A stretch of 64,000 bases of DNA from Streptomyces sp. NBC_00236 (GTDB lineage Bacteria; Actinomycetota; Actinomycetes; Streptomycetales; Streptomycetaceae), in assembly GCF_036195045.1 (NCBI RefSeq), contig NZ_CP108100.1:372001-436000 (forward strand), read 5' to 3'. The notes under the pieces are model-generated. The model saw nothing but the letters and a program-made list of their open reading frames with translations. It made no database searches and was not told the origin of the DNA. The position numbers were made by a program, and so were the translations under genes. Every line of letters begins with the position of its first letter. The first letter of the stretch is position 1. This document shows, one piece after another, positions 35,812 through 44,369 of the stretch.

Positions 35812-36798
35812 TCACACCGAGGTTTCCAGCTGATCGGCCAGCCACTCCAATTTGACTACCTCGTGGGAGGCGCCGCCGCCTTCGTGGTCGTTGAACGGAT
35901 AGACCCGTATCTGCTTGTCGGACTGATCCACGTTCCCGTGCGCGCCGTAGTGGTTGAACGCCGCGTACACCGTGGAGGGCGGGCAGATGCGGTCCATCAG
36001 CCCGACCGAGAACAGCGTCGGCGCGTTCGCCCGCCGGGCCAGGGCTGCCCCGTCGAAGTAGGACATGGTGCGGGTCACCGTGGCCGCGTGCTCCCGGTGC
36101 CGCTTCACGAACCGGGTGACCTCGTCGTACGGAGGCATGTCGGTGATCGTCGTGGCACGCGGGAAGTGGCACAGGAACGGCACGTCCGGCATGACGGCCA
36201 CGAGGTCGGGGACGAGACCCGCGGCGGCGAGCGTGATGCCGCCGCCCTGGCTGGTTCCGGTGACCACGACACGGGCCGGGTCCACGTCCGGGTGCGTGCG
36301 TGCCGCGGCCACGGCGCGCACCGCGTCGGTGTAGAGGCGCCGGTAGTAGTAGCGGCGCGGGTCGAGGACGCCGCGGGTGAGGAAGCCGGGCGCCGCGATG
36401 TCGCCGGTGGCCGGGTCGGCGTCGGGGGTCTCGGCGCCCTGCCCTCGGGTGTCCATGACGAAGTGCGCGTAGCCCGCGTCGGCCCACAGGCGCGTCTCGT
36501 GGGGCGCTCCCCGTCCGGTGCCGTAGCCCAGGTACTCCACGACGACCGGCAGTGGGCCGGTGCGCGTCACCGGCAGGTGGAGCCAGCCGCGTACGGGGTG
36601 GCCGCCGTAGCCCGCGAAGGTCACGTCGAAGGTGTCGATCGTGACGAGCCCGTTGGTCACCGGCTCGAACGAGACCGCGAGGCCGATGTCCTCGTGCCGG
36701 GCGAGGGTCTCCTGCCAGAAGGCGTCGAAGTCGTCGGGCTCGACGAGAGCCGGCCGGTAACTCTCCAGCTCGTCCAGGGGAAGGTCGAATTGTGCCAT
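35812..36798 (-). CDS. Acetyl esterase, CE7 (AXE1/cephalosporin-C deacetylase family)
   Basis: 328-residue alpha/beta hydrolase. The CE7 signature triplet is complete: RGQ (DTRGQGAETP, residue ~120), GxSQGG (GTSQGGG, catalytic Ser), and HE (NDHEGGGASHE, catalytic His), with Asp in SVGLMDRICPP. No signal peptide, so it removes acetyl groups from imported sugars or oligosaccharides in the cytosol. ATG 36798 has GGAG seven bases upstream. An operator-like CTATCGAT lies about 60 bp before the start, and the GntR gene follows. Confidence 0.92.
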   Translation of the reverse strand: MAQFDLPLDELESYRPALVEPDDFDAFWQETLARHEDIGLAVSFEPVTNGLVTIDTFDVTFAGYGGHPVRGWLHLPVTRTGPLPVVVEYLGYGTGRGAPHETRLWADAGYAHFVMDTRGQGAETPDADPATGDIAAPGFLTRGVLDPRRYYYRRLYTDAVRAVAAARTHPDVDPARVVVTGTSQGGGITLAAAGLVPDLVAVMPDVPFLCHFPRATTITDMPPYDEVTRFVKRHREHAATVTRTMSYFDGAALARRANAPTLFSVGLMDRICPPSTVYAAFNHYGAHGNVDQSDKQIRVYPFNDHEGGGASHEVVKLEWLADQLETSV

Positions 36799-36850
36799 GA
36801 GCATCTCCGCTGAGGTCGGGGCCCGCTCTCGGCGATGCCGAGCCGGCTGC

Positions 36851-36875
36851 TGATCATCGCCTATCGATCATCGAG
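36851..36875 (-). promoter_or_regulatory. Probable GntR operator, site 4
   Basis: ATCGCCTATCGATCATCGA around 36857-36875, between the fuconolactonase-like gene end and the CE7 esterase start, 55-75 bp before the esterase. The bases ATCGC before the core are identical to site 1. Confidence 0.65.
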
Positions 36876-36920
36876 GGAATCGAATCAGGGGCGTTCGAAC
36901 GCTGTCAACCGGGTGGACGG

Positions 36921-37745
36921 TCAGCTGTCGAGTCCGTACACGCGGACCGCGGTCGTGTGCCGTACGCGATCGCGCTGGTCGTCCGTCAGGTGCGCCAGAC
37001 CGAGCCCGGACGTCGCGAGCGAGTCGGCCCGGGAGCCCCGGGGCAGACAGATCGGCCAGTCCGAGCCGATGAGGCAGCGGTCCGGGCCCAGGGTGTCCAC
37101 GACGTGCCGCACCATGTGCGCGATGCGCTGCTGCGGTGCGCCGTGCTGCTGGGTGAGCAGTCCGGAGATCTTCACCACCACGCCGGTTCCCCCGGCTGCG
37201 CGCTCGATGTCGCGGTACCACTCCCCCGCCTCGGGCGTGCGCGGGTCCGGGGGATTTCCCAGGTGGTCGACGACGACCGTCAGCTCCGGATGCCGGGCGG
37301 TGACGTCGGCCGCCGTCCTCAACGCCCCCTGATGCAGGTTGAGCTGAAGGACCGCGCCCTCTTCGGCCAGTACGGGGACGAGCGCGCGGGCCGCCTCGGG
37401 AGTGTCCGCCCAGGAGGCGCCGCCCAGCCGCATCCCGTTCGGGCGCGAGGCACCCCACTCGTGCAGCAGGGCACGGAACGGACCGGGCCCGTCAACGCCG
37501 TGGACGTGCAGGTTGGCCACGTACCCGGCGACCAGGTCCGGGCGCCGCAGGTGCAGTTCGCGCAGCGTGGCCGTCTCTCCCGCGTCTCCGCGCGACGCCT
37601 CGACGAGGATCGCGCCGGCCAGCCCGAGGCCCGCACCCGAACGCTCCAAGTCGCTCTCCCCGAAGGGGTGATGGTGCTCACTTCCGGGCTTGATCCAGGG
37701 GAATCCCCCGGCCGGATCCCACAGGTGGACGTGGCAGTCGATCAC
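36921..37745 (-). CDS. Amidohydrolase, L-fuconolactonase-like
   Basis: 274-residue metal-dependent hydrolase of the amidohydrolase_2 / COG3618 group. It begins VIDCHVHLWDPAGGFPW, with the metal-binding HxH near the N terminus; later VVVDHLGNPPDP and LIGSDWPICLP supply the remaining catalytic His and Asp. Family members open sugar lactones (L-fucono- or L-rhamnono-lactone) to the acid. The GTG at 37745 is preceded by GGAGGAGG and gives the family N terminus. With the dehydrogenase-like AKR at 39798 it would make the first two steps of oxidative L-fucose breakdown. Confidence 0.85.
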   Translation of the reverse strand: MIDCHVHLWDPAGGFPWIKPGSEHHHPFGESDLERSGAGLGLAGAILVEASRGDAGETATLRELHLRRPDLVAGYVANLHVHGVDGPGPFRALLHEWGASRPNGMRLGGASWADTPEAARALVPVLAEEGAVLQLNLHQGALRTAADVTARHPELTVVVDHLGNPPDPRTPEAGEWYRDIERAAGGTGVVVKISGLLTQQHGAPQQRIAHMVRHVVDTLGPDRCLIGSDWPICLPRGSRADSLATSGLGLAHLTDDQRDRVRHTTAVRVYGLDS

Positions 37746-37819
37746 GGTGCGCCTCCTCCTCGGGCATGCGGGGCGGCTCCTGAGTATTGACACGTCGGCT
37801 CCCCGCCGGTGAGTCTAAC

Positions 37820-37843
37820 CATCGGCTATCGATGGGCGATTAT
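37820..37843. promoter_or_regulatory. Probable GntR operator, site 5
   Basis: ATCGGCTATCGATGGGCGAT at 37821-37840, followed by TATTC, between the divergent fuconolactonase-like gene and the 640-residue protein gene. It matches site 1 over ATCGnCTATCGATnnnnGAT. Confidence 0.65.
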
Positions 37844-37878
37844 TCAATGCTTACGTGACGAGGGAGCAGGTGTTCTCG

Positions 37879-39801
37879 ATGCTCAGGCCTGAGCGGACCG
37901 GCGGCACACATACAGGGGAAGAGGTGCACGGGCCTCTGCTGAACGCGACCCGGGCCGTTACCGACATCCCCCGATGGGCGGAGCTGGAACGGCAGTTGTT
38001 CGCCTACCAGGACAAGGCCTGGCGGCGCTTCGCCGACCGCTACACCGAAGGGGACGGCCGCCTCGTCTTCCGCGACACGCTCGGCCGGGGGCTGGACGGC
38101 CGGGACGGGGTGGACGACTTCTACGAGCCGTTCTTCAACTGGCCGACGCTGTACGTGCTCGGCGGAGATGCGGATCTGCTGGCGGCCGCACGGCGGCACT
38201 GGAGCGGTGTCACCGCGCAGCTCACCGAGATGGGCATGCTCGTCGACGGCCTGGAACGGGGCTACGACTGGTTCCACCAGGGCGAGGGAATGCTCCTCTT
38301 CTACGGTCTGTGCCTCGCGGATCCTGACGACGAGGAGCTGCGCCGACTCGCCCTGCGTTTCGCCGACTTCTACCTTCCGGGCGGGCCCAACTACGACCCG
38401 GAACACCGCGTGGTGCGCGCCCCGCACAACGGCTCGGCGGGTCCGCGATCCGGCTTCAGCGACGAGGAGCCCTACTTCCCGTGGAGCCCGGCCCTGCGCC
38501 CGTACGGTATGCCGCTGGACGGGGTCGACGACCTCGCTTCCTTCGACGACCTGGAGGCGTCACCCGAGCGTGCCCGGGCGTACGGCCGGGCGATGTGGGA
38601 GCGGATGGGCCGCGGTGACACGATCGTGAACCTCGCGGCCACGGGCCTCGCGACCCAGGCGTTTCTGCTCAGCGGCGAGCAGCGCTACGCGGACTGGGTG
38701 GCCGAGTACGTCGGCGCGTGGCAGGAACGGCTCGACGGCCGTGCGGTCGTGCCCGACAACGCGGGCCTGAGCGGTGTGGTGGGCGAGTACCTGGACGGCC
38801 GCTGGTACGGCGGCCATTACGGATGGTCCTGGCCACACGGTCTCTCCCCCGTCGGCAGCGCCACCGTGATCGGCGCGGCCAACGCGACCCTTCTCACCGG
38901 GGACCGGGTCTTCCTGGACCTCGCCCGCAATCCCCTCGATGTCGTGATGTCCCACGCCGAGCTGCGAGGCGCGGGCGGGATGGGCACGCTGGGCGAGCGC
39001 TGGGAGCCGCAGCTGCGCGCCATGACGGATGAGCGCACCCTCATGGTTCCTCAGCGGCACAACGACTCCGGCTGGTTCGACTACACCATCATGCCGGGAC
39101 AACTCCCTCTCGCACTCTGGCACTTCAGCCGCGATGAAGCCGACAGGGAGCGGATCGAGCGGCTGCGGTCGGCATCCCGCTGGGACTGGACGGCCGTGCA
39201 CACCCAGCGCATCAAGGACGAGGCGGGCCACGAGGAGCCCTGGTACGAGTTCCTGCAGGGGCGGAACCCGCGGTATCCCGAGCGGATGCTGCGCAGCGCC
39301 CTGGCGAGCTGCGCCGAGCGCGTGGAGGCCATCGAGAACGACACCGTCGACCCTGCGACCGGTCCGGACGCGCTGGACATCCACCACTGGCAGCACCTCA
39401 ACCCCGTCGTGACCGAAGCCCTGCTGCAGCTGACCACCGGCTCCCCGCAGGTGCTCTACAACGGCGGCCTGGCCCACCTGCACGTGCGCTACCACGACGC
39501 GGACGCCCGCCGCCCCGGCCTTCCGCCGGACGTCGCCGCGCTCGTCTCCGACATCCGCCCGGATCACACGGTGGTGGAGCTGGTGAACCTCGGCACTGCG
39601 GCGCGCTCCCTGCTGGTACAGGCGGGTTCGTTCGCCGAGCACCATGTCGGAGCCGTCCGCGTGGACGACGGCCCCGGCCGGCCGGTCGGCGGACCGTACG
39701 TCCGCGTCGGCCTCCCCGCGAACACGCGGATCCGGCTGACCCTGACCATGACCCTGCGCGCGGGACGTGCTGCCTGCGCCTCACCGTGGGAGACGGCATG
39801 A
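37879..39801 (+). CDS. Unrecognised 640-residue protein of a sugar locus
   Basis: Soluble protein without signal peptide. The sequence is rich in evenly spaced aromatic helices (FFNWPTLYVLGGDADLLAAA, RGYDWFHQGEGMLLFYGLCL, YGGHYGWSWPHGLSPVGSA), which suggests an (alpha/alpha)6-barrel, as in many glycoside hydrolases and lyases; a C-terminal ~90-residue beta-rich part (VVELVNLGTAARSLLVQAGS) could be a sandwich domain. Candidate acidic catalytic residues cannot be named. ATG 37879 is chosen (GGAGCAGG upstream); a GTG at 37855 is 10 bp from the operator. Its stop overlaps the AKR start (ATGA). Probably an intracellular glycosidase or sugar-modifying enzyme for the same glycan. Confidence 0.7.
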   Translation: MLRPERTGGTHTGEEVHGPLLNATRAVTDIPRWAELERQLFAYQDKAWRRFADRYTEGDGRLVFRDTLGRGLDGRDGVDDFYEPFFNWPTLYVLGGDADLLAAARRHWSGVTAQLTEMGMLVDGLERGYDWFHQGEGMLLFYGLCLADPDDEELRRLALRFADFYLPGGPNYDPEHRVVRAPHNGSAGPRSGFSDEEPYFPWSPALRPYGMPLDGVDDLASFDDLEASPERARAYGRAMWERMGRGDTIVNLAATGLATQAFLLSGEQRYADWVAEYVGAWQERLDGRAVVPDNAGLSGVVGEYLDGRWYGGHYGWSWPHGLSPVGSATVIGAANATLLTGDRVFLDLARNPLDVVMSHAELRGAGGMGTLGERWEPQLRAMTDERTLMVPQRHNDSGWFDYTIMPGQLPLALWHFSRDEADRERIERLRSASRWDWTAVHTQRIKDEAGHEEPWYEFLQGRNPRYPERMLRSALASCAERVEAIENDTVDPATGPDALDIHHWQHLNPVVTEALLQLTTGSPQVLYNGGLAHLHVRYHDADARRPGLPPDVAALVSDIRPDHTVVELVNLGTAARSLLVQAGSFAEHHVGAVRVDDGPGRPVGGPYVRVGLPANTRIRLTLTMTLRAGRAACASPWETA

Positions 39802-40754
39802 GCGACCGGCCGGCAGCGAAGCGGCTGCCCTTCACCCTGCCCCGCCTCGGCCTGGGCACCGCTCCCCTGGGCGGTCTCTTCGAGGACGTCAGCGAGGAGG
39901 ACGCCGCCGCGACCCTCAACGCGGCGGCCGAGGGAGGAATGTCGTACGTCGACACCGCTCCCCGCTACGGACACGGCCTCGCCGAGCGGCGCCTGGGCCG
40001 GCTGCTGCCCTCCTCAGGGGGCGCCGCCCCGGTGATCTCCACCAAGACGGGCTGGCTGCTGCGCCCCCGTCCGGACGGCTCACCCGGCGAGGTGATCACC
40101 GACTGGACCGAGCGCGGCATCAGGGAGTCCCTGGAGTCGAGCCTGGCCCGCCTGGGCCGCTCCTGCGTCGACATCCTGTATCTGCACGACCCGGACGACT
40201 ACCCGGACGAGATCCGCCGCACGGCCTATCCGGCGGTGCGCAGACTGCGCGAGGAAGGCCTGGTCAAGGCCATCGGGTTCGGCATGAACCACAGCGCTCC
40301 GCTCGCCTCGTACGTGGCGGAGTTCGAGGTCGACGTCGTACTCGTCGCGGGCCGTCTCTCGCTTCTCGACCACGAGGCGCTCAGCGAGTTGCTGCCGCTG
40401 TGCGCCAGGGCGGGTACCTCGGTGGTCGTCGGCGGTGTCTTCAACACGGGCCTGCTGGCCGACCCCACACCCGGTGCCATGTTCAACTACCGACCGGCTC
40501 CCGCTGCGACGCTGGAGCGGGCGCGGCAGTGCCGGGCCCTGTGTGACGCGTACGAGGTGCCGCTCCCCGCGGCTGCGATCCAGTTCCCGCTGCTGCACAG
40601 TGCCGTGGACTCGGTCGTCCTCGGCTGCCGTTCGGCGGCAGAGGTCACGGCGAACGTGGCAGCTGCCCGCTTCCCGATTCCGGACGAGCTCTGGCAGCGG
40701 CTCGCGAAGGCGGGATTCGTCCCCGAACAGCTGCTGGAGGAGCGCGTCGGCTGA
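39798..40754 (+). CDS. Aldo/keto reductase, L-fucose (D-threo-aldose) 1-dehydrogenase-like
   Basis: 318-residue aldo/keto reductase. The start PRLGLGTAPLGGLF is characteristic of L-fucose/D-threo-aldose 1-dehydrogenases; the catalytic Tyr lies in VDTAPRYGHGLAERRLG (residue ~55) with Asp in the same motif, Lys in ISTKTGW and His in LYLHDPDD. It would oxidise L-fucose to the lactone with NAD(P)+, feeding the lactonase at 36921. Start ATG overlaps the stop of the previous gene by 4 bp, so the two are translationally coupled. Confidence 0.87.
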   Translation: MSDRPAAKRLPFTLPRLGLGTAPLGGLFEDVSEEDAAATLNAAAEGGMSYVDTAPRYGHGLAERRLGRLLPSSGGAAPVISTKTGWLLRPRPDGSPGEVITDWTERGIRESLESSLARLGRSCVDILYLHDPDDYPDEIRRTAYPAVRRLREEGLVKAIGFGMNHSAPLASYVAEFEVDVVLVAGRLSLLDHEALSELLPLCARAGTSVVVGGVFNTGLLADPTPGAMFNYRPAPAATLERARQCRALCDAYEVPLPAAAIQFPLLHSAVDSVVLGCRSAAEVTANVAAARFPIPDELWQRLAKAGFVPEQLLEERVG

Positions 40755-40784
40755 CCCCGTCGCTCCGGGGCGGCCCTCGGCGGA

Positions 40785-40853
40785 GCCCGGTTGCCGCACG
40801 CACCCCCGGGCGGCTGCCGGGCGTCCCCGTGCGTGCGGCGGCGGCAACCGGGC
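40785..40853. terminator. Long hairpin between convergent genes
   Basis: Left arm GCCCGGTTGCCGCACGCAC (40785-40803) pairs with 40829-40853 (GTGCGTGCGG...CAACCGGGC) with a small bulge, around a GC-rich loop. It ends the aldo/keto reductase transcript and faces the rhamnose-transporter operon. The rest of 40854-41043 shows no gene. Confidence 0.7.
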
Positions 40854-41043
40854 ACCTGGCCGATGGCGAAGGAGCGCCCGCTTCGCCGTACGGCCGCGGC
40901 TTCCGGGCACCATCCGGTCGTCCTCGTCCCAGGCGGGGTCCCGGTCGTCCCTTGCAGACCCGCCGAGTGGGCTCGACCGGATCGCGCCCACCGCTTTCCC
41001 GTCCGGCTTGCCCCGCGATCACCGGAGCCGCGCCCGCCGGGAC

Positions 41044-42132
41044 TCAGAACCTGAACTGATCGATGTTGCCCCGGTCGAAGACGGTCGGCTTGCCGAGCAG
41101 GACCACGCCGTCCTTCCCGATCGTGAACGAGCCCAGGGCACCTGCGGTGAAGGTCTCCCCCTCGGCGCCCGTGATCCGGCCGGACTCCAGGGCGACGGCC
41201 GTGTGGGCGGCGAGGGCGCCGAGCTTCGCCGGGTCCCAGAGCTCGAAGGCCTCGACGGTGCCGTTCTTGACGTAGGCGCGCATGTCGTTCGGGGTACCCA
41301 GGCCGGTCAGCTTGACCTTGCCCCGGTACTTGGAGCCGGACAGGTACTGCGCGGCCGCCTTGATGCCGACGGTGGTGGGGGAAACGATCCCCTTCAGGTT
41401 GGGGTGTTCCTGGAGCAGCCCCTGGGTCTGCTGGAAGGACTTCTGGGCGTCGTCGTCGCCGTAGGCGGTCTTGACGAGCTTGATGTCCTTGTACTCGGGC
41501 TTCTCCAGCTCGTCCTTCATGAAGTCGATCCAGGTGTTCTGGTTGGTGGCCGTCTGGGCCGCCGAGAGGATCGCGATCTCGCCCTTGCCGCCGATCTGCT
41601 TCGCCAGCAGCTGGATCTGGGTACGGCCCAGGTCCTCGGCACTGGCCTGGGAGACGAACGCCTGACGGCAGCCGGTCTGCGTGTCGGAGTCGTACGTCAC
41701 GACGCTGACGCCGTTCTTCATCGCCTGCTTCAGCGCCGTGCACAGGGCGCCCGGGTCCTGGGCGGAGACGGCGATGGCGTCGACCTGCTGCTGGGTGAGG
41801 GTGTTGACGTAGGAGACCTGTCCGGACGTGTCGGTGCCGCTGCTGGTACCGACCTCCTTGTACGTGGAGCCGAGCTGCTCCACGGCCTTCTTGCCGCCGC
41901 CGTCCGACGTGGTGAAGTAGGGATTGTTGACCTGCTTGGGCAGGAAGGCGACCGTAAGACCCTTCTTGATGGCCTTGTTCGGGTCCGCCTTGCCAGTGGC
42001 GGCGGCCGGGCCCGCCTCCTTGTTCGCGGAGTCCTTGGTGGTGCCGGAGCAGGCGGTGGCGCCGAGGGCGAGCACGGCGGTGACGGCGAGAGCTGCGGTC
42101 AGCCGGGCGCTTTGGGCGGTGGGGCCGTACAT
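41044..42132 (-). CDS. rhaS: Rhamnose-type ABC transporter solute-binding protein
   Basis: 362-residue class I sugar-binding lipoprotein. Signal peptide with hydrophobic core AALAVTAVLALGATAC, Cys28 as the likely lipid anchor. The mature part LTVAFLPKQVNNPYF, VVTYDSDTQTGCRQAFVSQAS and ISPTTVGIKAAAQYLSG is the pattern I recognise from RhaS of Streptomyces. It would bind L-rhamnose (or a related deoxyhexose). Last gene of the rhaT-permease-permease-rhaS operon. Confidence 0.88.
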   Translation of the reverse strand: MYGPTAQSARLTAALAVTAVLALGATACSGTTKDSANKEAGPAAATGKADPNKAIKKGLTVAFLPKQVNNPYFTTSDGGGKKAVEQLGSTYKEVGTSSGTDTSGQVSYVNTLTQQQVDAIAVSAQDPGALCTALKQAMKNGVSVVTYDSDTQTGCRQAFVSQASAEDLGRTQIQLLAKQIGGKGEIAILSAAQTATNQNTWIDFMKDELEKPEYKDIKLVKTAYGDDDAQKSFQQTQGLLQEHPNLKGIVSPTTVGIKAAAQYLSGSKYRGKVKLTGLGTPNDMRAYVKNGTVEAFELWDPAKLGALAAHTAVALESGRITGAEGETFTAGALGSFTIGKDGVVLLGKPTVFDRGNIDQFRF

Positions 42133-42268
42133 GACGGGTTCCTTTCGCTGCCGCGGGCGGCAGGGGCTGGTGTGCGGATGTCCGGACGGTGACGGAGTAC
42201 GTGCAGGTCGGCGGCTGATCCACGGTGGTGCGGCAGGTGGAGCCTGCGGACCGGGCGGCGCCCGGCAT

Positions 42269-43321
42269 TCAGGAGGTACGGGGCGGAGCCGGGACGGCCG
42301 CGGCCCCGGTTCTCCTGCGGGCCCGGGACTCGACGGCCTGGCGGCCGACCCGGGGGGCGAGAACGGAGATCACCAGCAGGACGCCGGTGACCACGATCTG
42401 GGACTGGGCGGAGACGTTGATCAGGCTCATGACGTTCTGGAGGGTGCCGAGCAGCAGCACACCGGCGACGGCTCCGCCCAGGGTCCCCTTGCCGCCGTCG
42501 AAGTCGATCCCGCCGAGCAGCACCGCCGCGATGACGGACAGTTCGAGGCCGGTGGCGTTGTCGTAACGGGCGCTCGCGTAGTGCAGCGCCCAGAAGACTC
42601 CGGTCAGCGCGGATATCAGTCCGGTGGTCACGAACATGGACAGCTTGAGCCGCTTGACCCGGATGCCCGAGAACCTCGCCGCCTCCTCACTGGCGCCGGT
42701 CGCGAACAGCGAACGGCCGGTCGGTGTGGCGTGCAGGACCACGACGGCCGCGGCGAGCAGCACGGTGAAGGGGACGGCGGCGTACGGGATGAAGGTGCCG
42801 CCGATCCGGCCGGCGCCGAAGTCGAGGTACTGGGTGGGGAAGTCGGTGACGGAGTCGGAGCCGAGGACGATCTGGGCGATGCCGCGGTAGGCGGCCATGG
42901 TGCCGATGGTCACGGCGAGGGAGGGCAGTCCGAGCCTGGTGACCAGCAGTCCGTTGATCAGACCGCAGACGACACCGAGCAGCAGGCACAGCGGGATGAT
43001 CGTTTCGATCGTCATGCCGGCGTTCCACAGCGCGCCCATCACCGCCCCCGACAGGCCTGCTGTGGAGCCGACGGAGAGGTCGACCTCTCCGGAGACCACC
43101 AGCATGGTCATGGGCAGGGCGATCAGGGCGATCGGCAGGGTGTTCCCGATCAGGAACGAGAGGTTCAGCGCGTTCCCGAAGTTGTCGACGAAGGAGAACG
43201 AACAGATCAGGAGTGTGAGCAGCAGGGCGCCGACGGCGGTGTCCCAGCGGACTGCGCCCCCGAGGCGGCCCGGGGCCGGTTGCCGGCCGGCGGGGGTCGT
43301 GGCCGTGGTGGTGTCAGGCAT
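42269..43321 (-). CDS. rhaQ: Rhamnose-type ABC transporter permease
   Basis: 350-residue permease of the BPD_transp_2 (ribose/xylose/rhamnose) type with 8-10 membrane segments. Family motifs: VSGEVDLSVGSTAGLSG, VTIGTMAAYRGIAQI, TGASEEAARFSGI and LLGGIDFDGGKGT. It forms the channel with the permease encoded upstream, whose last codons it overlaps by 8 bp. Which of the pair corresponds to RhaP and which to RhaQ is assigned only by order. Confidence 0.85.
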   Translation of the reverse strand: MPDTTTATTPAGRQPAPGRLGGAVRWDTAVGALLLTLLICSFSFVDNFGNALNLSFLIGNTLPIALIALPMTMLVVSGEVDLSVGSTAGLSGAVMGALWNAGMTIETIIPLCLLLGVVCGLINGLLVTRLGLPSLAVTIGTMAAYRGIAQIVLGSDSVTDFPTQYLDFGAGRIGGTFIPYAAVPFTVLLAAAVVVLHATPTGRSLFATGASEEAARFSGIRVKRLKLSMFVTTGLISALTGVFWALHYASARYDNATGLELSVIAAVLLGGIDFDGGKGTLGGAVAGVLLLGTLQNVMSLINVSAQSQIVVTGVLLVISVLAPRVGRQAVESRARRRTGAAAVPAPPRTS

Positions 43322-44369
43322 GGCGGGCGCTCCTCGTCCGTACGGCCTTCTTGCGCAGTGCCGAGGCCACCCTCAGGGCCAGGATCCGGTCGGCGGCGAT
43401 GGCGAGCAGCAGCAGGAAGCCGTTGATCGCGGTGACCCAGACCGAGCTGACGCCGATGGCCGGGAGCACGCTGTTGATGGAGGTGAGCAGGAGGGCGCCG
43501 AGGGCGGCGCCGTACACGGTTCCGGAGCCGCCGGTGAAGGCGACGCCGCCGACGACGACGGCGCTGACCACGGTGAGTTCGTATCCGTTCCCGGTGGCGG
43601 AGTCGACGTTGCCGAAGCGGGCCAGGTAGAGGGCTCCGGCGAGACCGGCGAGCGCGCCGCAGAGGACGTACGCCGTCATGATCCGCGCCCGGACGGGGAT
43701 GCCGGCGAGCCGGGCGGCCTCGGGGCTGGAGCCGAGGGCGTAGAGGTCCCGTCCGCCGTGGTAACTGCGCAGGTAGTACGCGACGGCGGCCAGGACGGCT
43801 GTGGCGAGCAGGGCGAGGTAAGGCAGTACCCCGATCCCGTCGTGGCCGAAATCGACGAAGCCGGCGGGCAGTGCGTCGGCGGTGATCTGGCGCGAGCCGA
43901 CCCAGATGGAGTCGATGCCGCGGACGATGTAGAGGGTGCCCAGGGTGACGACGAGCGCGGGGACCTTGCCCAGGCTCACCAGGGCACCATTGAGGACGCC
44001 GAAGAGCGCGCCGAGACCGACGGCGAGCAGGACGGCGGCCAGTGGACTGCCGCCGTCGCGGAGGTGGATGCCTGCGGCGAAGGCGCAGATGCCGAGGACG
44101 GAGCCGACCGAGAGGTCCACGTTGCGGGTGATCACCACGACTGCCTGGCCTGTGGCGACCAGGACCAGGATCGTCGCGTTCAGCAGCAGGTCCTTGACGC
44201 CCTGCTCGGACAGGAACTCGGTGTTGGAGAGCTGGGTCGCGCCGAGCAGCAGGACGAGGACGAGGGCCACGGCCAGTTCGCGGGCCCTGAACACCCTGTC
44301 CACGAGTCGCCGTGAGGCGTCGGGCGGGGGTGCGGGCTGCTGCCGCACCGGGTCTGCGGTCACGGTCAT
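43314..44369 (-). CDS. rhaP: Rhamnose-type ABC transporter permease
   Basis: 351-residue BPD_transp_2 permease. Motifs [48 protein letters not shown] and [16 protein letters not shown] match the family. The start [11 protein letters not shown] at 44369 overlaps the ATPase stop by ATGA; a long upstream in-frame extension is antisense-like and rejected. Works with the adjacent permease, RhaT and RhaS in sugar import. Confidence 0.86.
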   Translation of the reverse strand: MTVTADPVRQQPAPPPDASRRLVDRVFRARELAVALVLVLLLGATQLSNTEFLSEQGVKDLLLNATILVLVATGQAVVVITRNVDLSVGSVLGICAFAAGIHLRDGGSPLAAVLLAVGLGALFGVLNGALVSLGKVPALVVTLGTLYIVRGIDSIWVGSRQITADALPAGFVDFGHDGIGVLPYLALLATAVLAAVAYYLRSYHGGRDLYALGSSPEAARLAGIPVRARIMTAYVLCGALAGLAGALYLARFGNVDSATGNGYELTVVSAVVVGGVAFTGGSGTVYGAALGALLLTSINSVLPAIGVSSVWVTAINGFLLLLAIAADRILALRVASALRKKAVRTRSARHA

